From Thermoplasmatota archaeon (lineage in GTDB: Archaea > Thermoplasmatota > E2 > DHVEG-1), in assembly GCA_030605515.1 (NCBI GenBank), contig JAUWIE010000022.1, positions 1-5,703 on the forward strand: a stretch of DNA of 5,703 nt. Direction: 5' to 3'. Position numbers and translations under genes: made by a program. The notes under the pieces are model-generated. The model searched no databases. It was not told where the DNA came from and was given only the letters and a program-made list of their open reading frames with translations. Shown here piece after piece: positions 5,622-5,703 of the stretch. Within the stretch, counting starts at the first letter, position 1. Each line of letters starts with the position of its first letter.

Positions 5622-5703
5622 ATGCATGAAAGTAGGAATCTTGATCATTTAGGCATTGTTGCAGCAGTCTGCAACGAAATAAAACTAGAACAGGAAATAA
5701 ACA
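5622..5703 (+). CDS. Transposase N-terminus, IS1634/DUF4277 type (3' truncated by window edge)
   Basis: Only 27 codons are visible: MHESRNLDHLGIVAAVCNEI followed by KLEQEIN. The pattern NLDHLGIVAAVCNEI...L...IN matches the conserved N-terminal DUF4277 region of IS1634-family DDE transposases, which are common in methanogens and other archaea. The catalytic domain lies beyond the edge, so intactness cannot be judged. The frame closes upstream without another good start. ATGs at 5614, 5618 and 5626 are in other frames. The gene is divergent from the ABC operon. Confidence 0.7.
   Translation, partial: MHESRNLDHLGIVAAVCNEIKLEQEIN

Larger units (their letters stand above)
5568..5703 (+). mobile_element. 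Left end of an insertion sequence, probably IS1634-type (runs off window)
   Basis: The element is inferred from the transposase N-terminus at the window edge. The left boundary is uncertain: somewhere between the ABC operon start (5527) and the transposase ATG (5622), with cattccgcacat (5568-5579) as one possible terminal repeat. The matching right end and target duplication lie outside the window. Confidence 0.4.

Overview
This AT-rich window reads as euryarchaeal DNA. The evidence is a HemK2/Mtq2-type (rather than bacterial PrmC-type) glutamine methyltransferase, a stand-alone Lrp/AsnC ligand-binding (RAM) protein, AT-rich TATA-like boxes about 25-30 nt before gene starts, T-tract terminators, frequent ATA/AGA codons, and a large secreted protein of Ig-like, glycine-rich and dockerin modules. 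The lineage cannot be fixed. Thermoplasmata-related or methanogen-related archaea would fit (inference).

Left third (1-1921, + strand): the 3' end of a very large surface or secreted protein gene that is open from the left edge, so its true start lies outside. In order it shows a tail of an unknown domain, the first half of an Ig/FN3-like domain, a long insert (beta-repeat strip, glycine-rich region, jelly-roll-like segment), the apparent second half of the same Ig-like domain, and a C-terminal dockerin-like pair of calcium loops. A T-tract terminator and an 11-bp perfect inverted repeat follow.

Middle (2076-3359): a release-factor-type glutamine methyltransferase on the - strand is divergent from a small RAM-domain regulator on the + strand. 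Converging on the RAM gene from the - strand is a 39-codon reading frame, not recognised. It has its own TATA-like box and purine-rich leader, and it shares a perfect 11-bp hairpin terminator with the RAM gene.

Right (3360-5527, - strand): a two-gene ABC exporter operon. The ATPase carries an N-terminal four-cysteine zinc ribbon. It overlaps the ABC-2 type permease by ATGA, with a strong GGAGG site for the permease, so the two are translationally coupled and should form one export complex. A stem-loop and T-tract end the operon.

Right edge (about 5568-5703, + strand): the first 27 codons of a probable IS1634-type (DUF4277) transposase, divergent from the ABC operon. A stem-loop overlaps its start region and could hide it in read-through transcripts. 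No CRISPR array, rRNA or tRNA was seen. The strongest candidates for something new are the split Ig-like domain with its glycine-rich insert, the unannotated 39-aa gene, the zinc-ribbon/ABC fusion and the hairpin at the transposase start.
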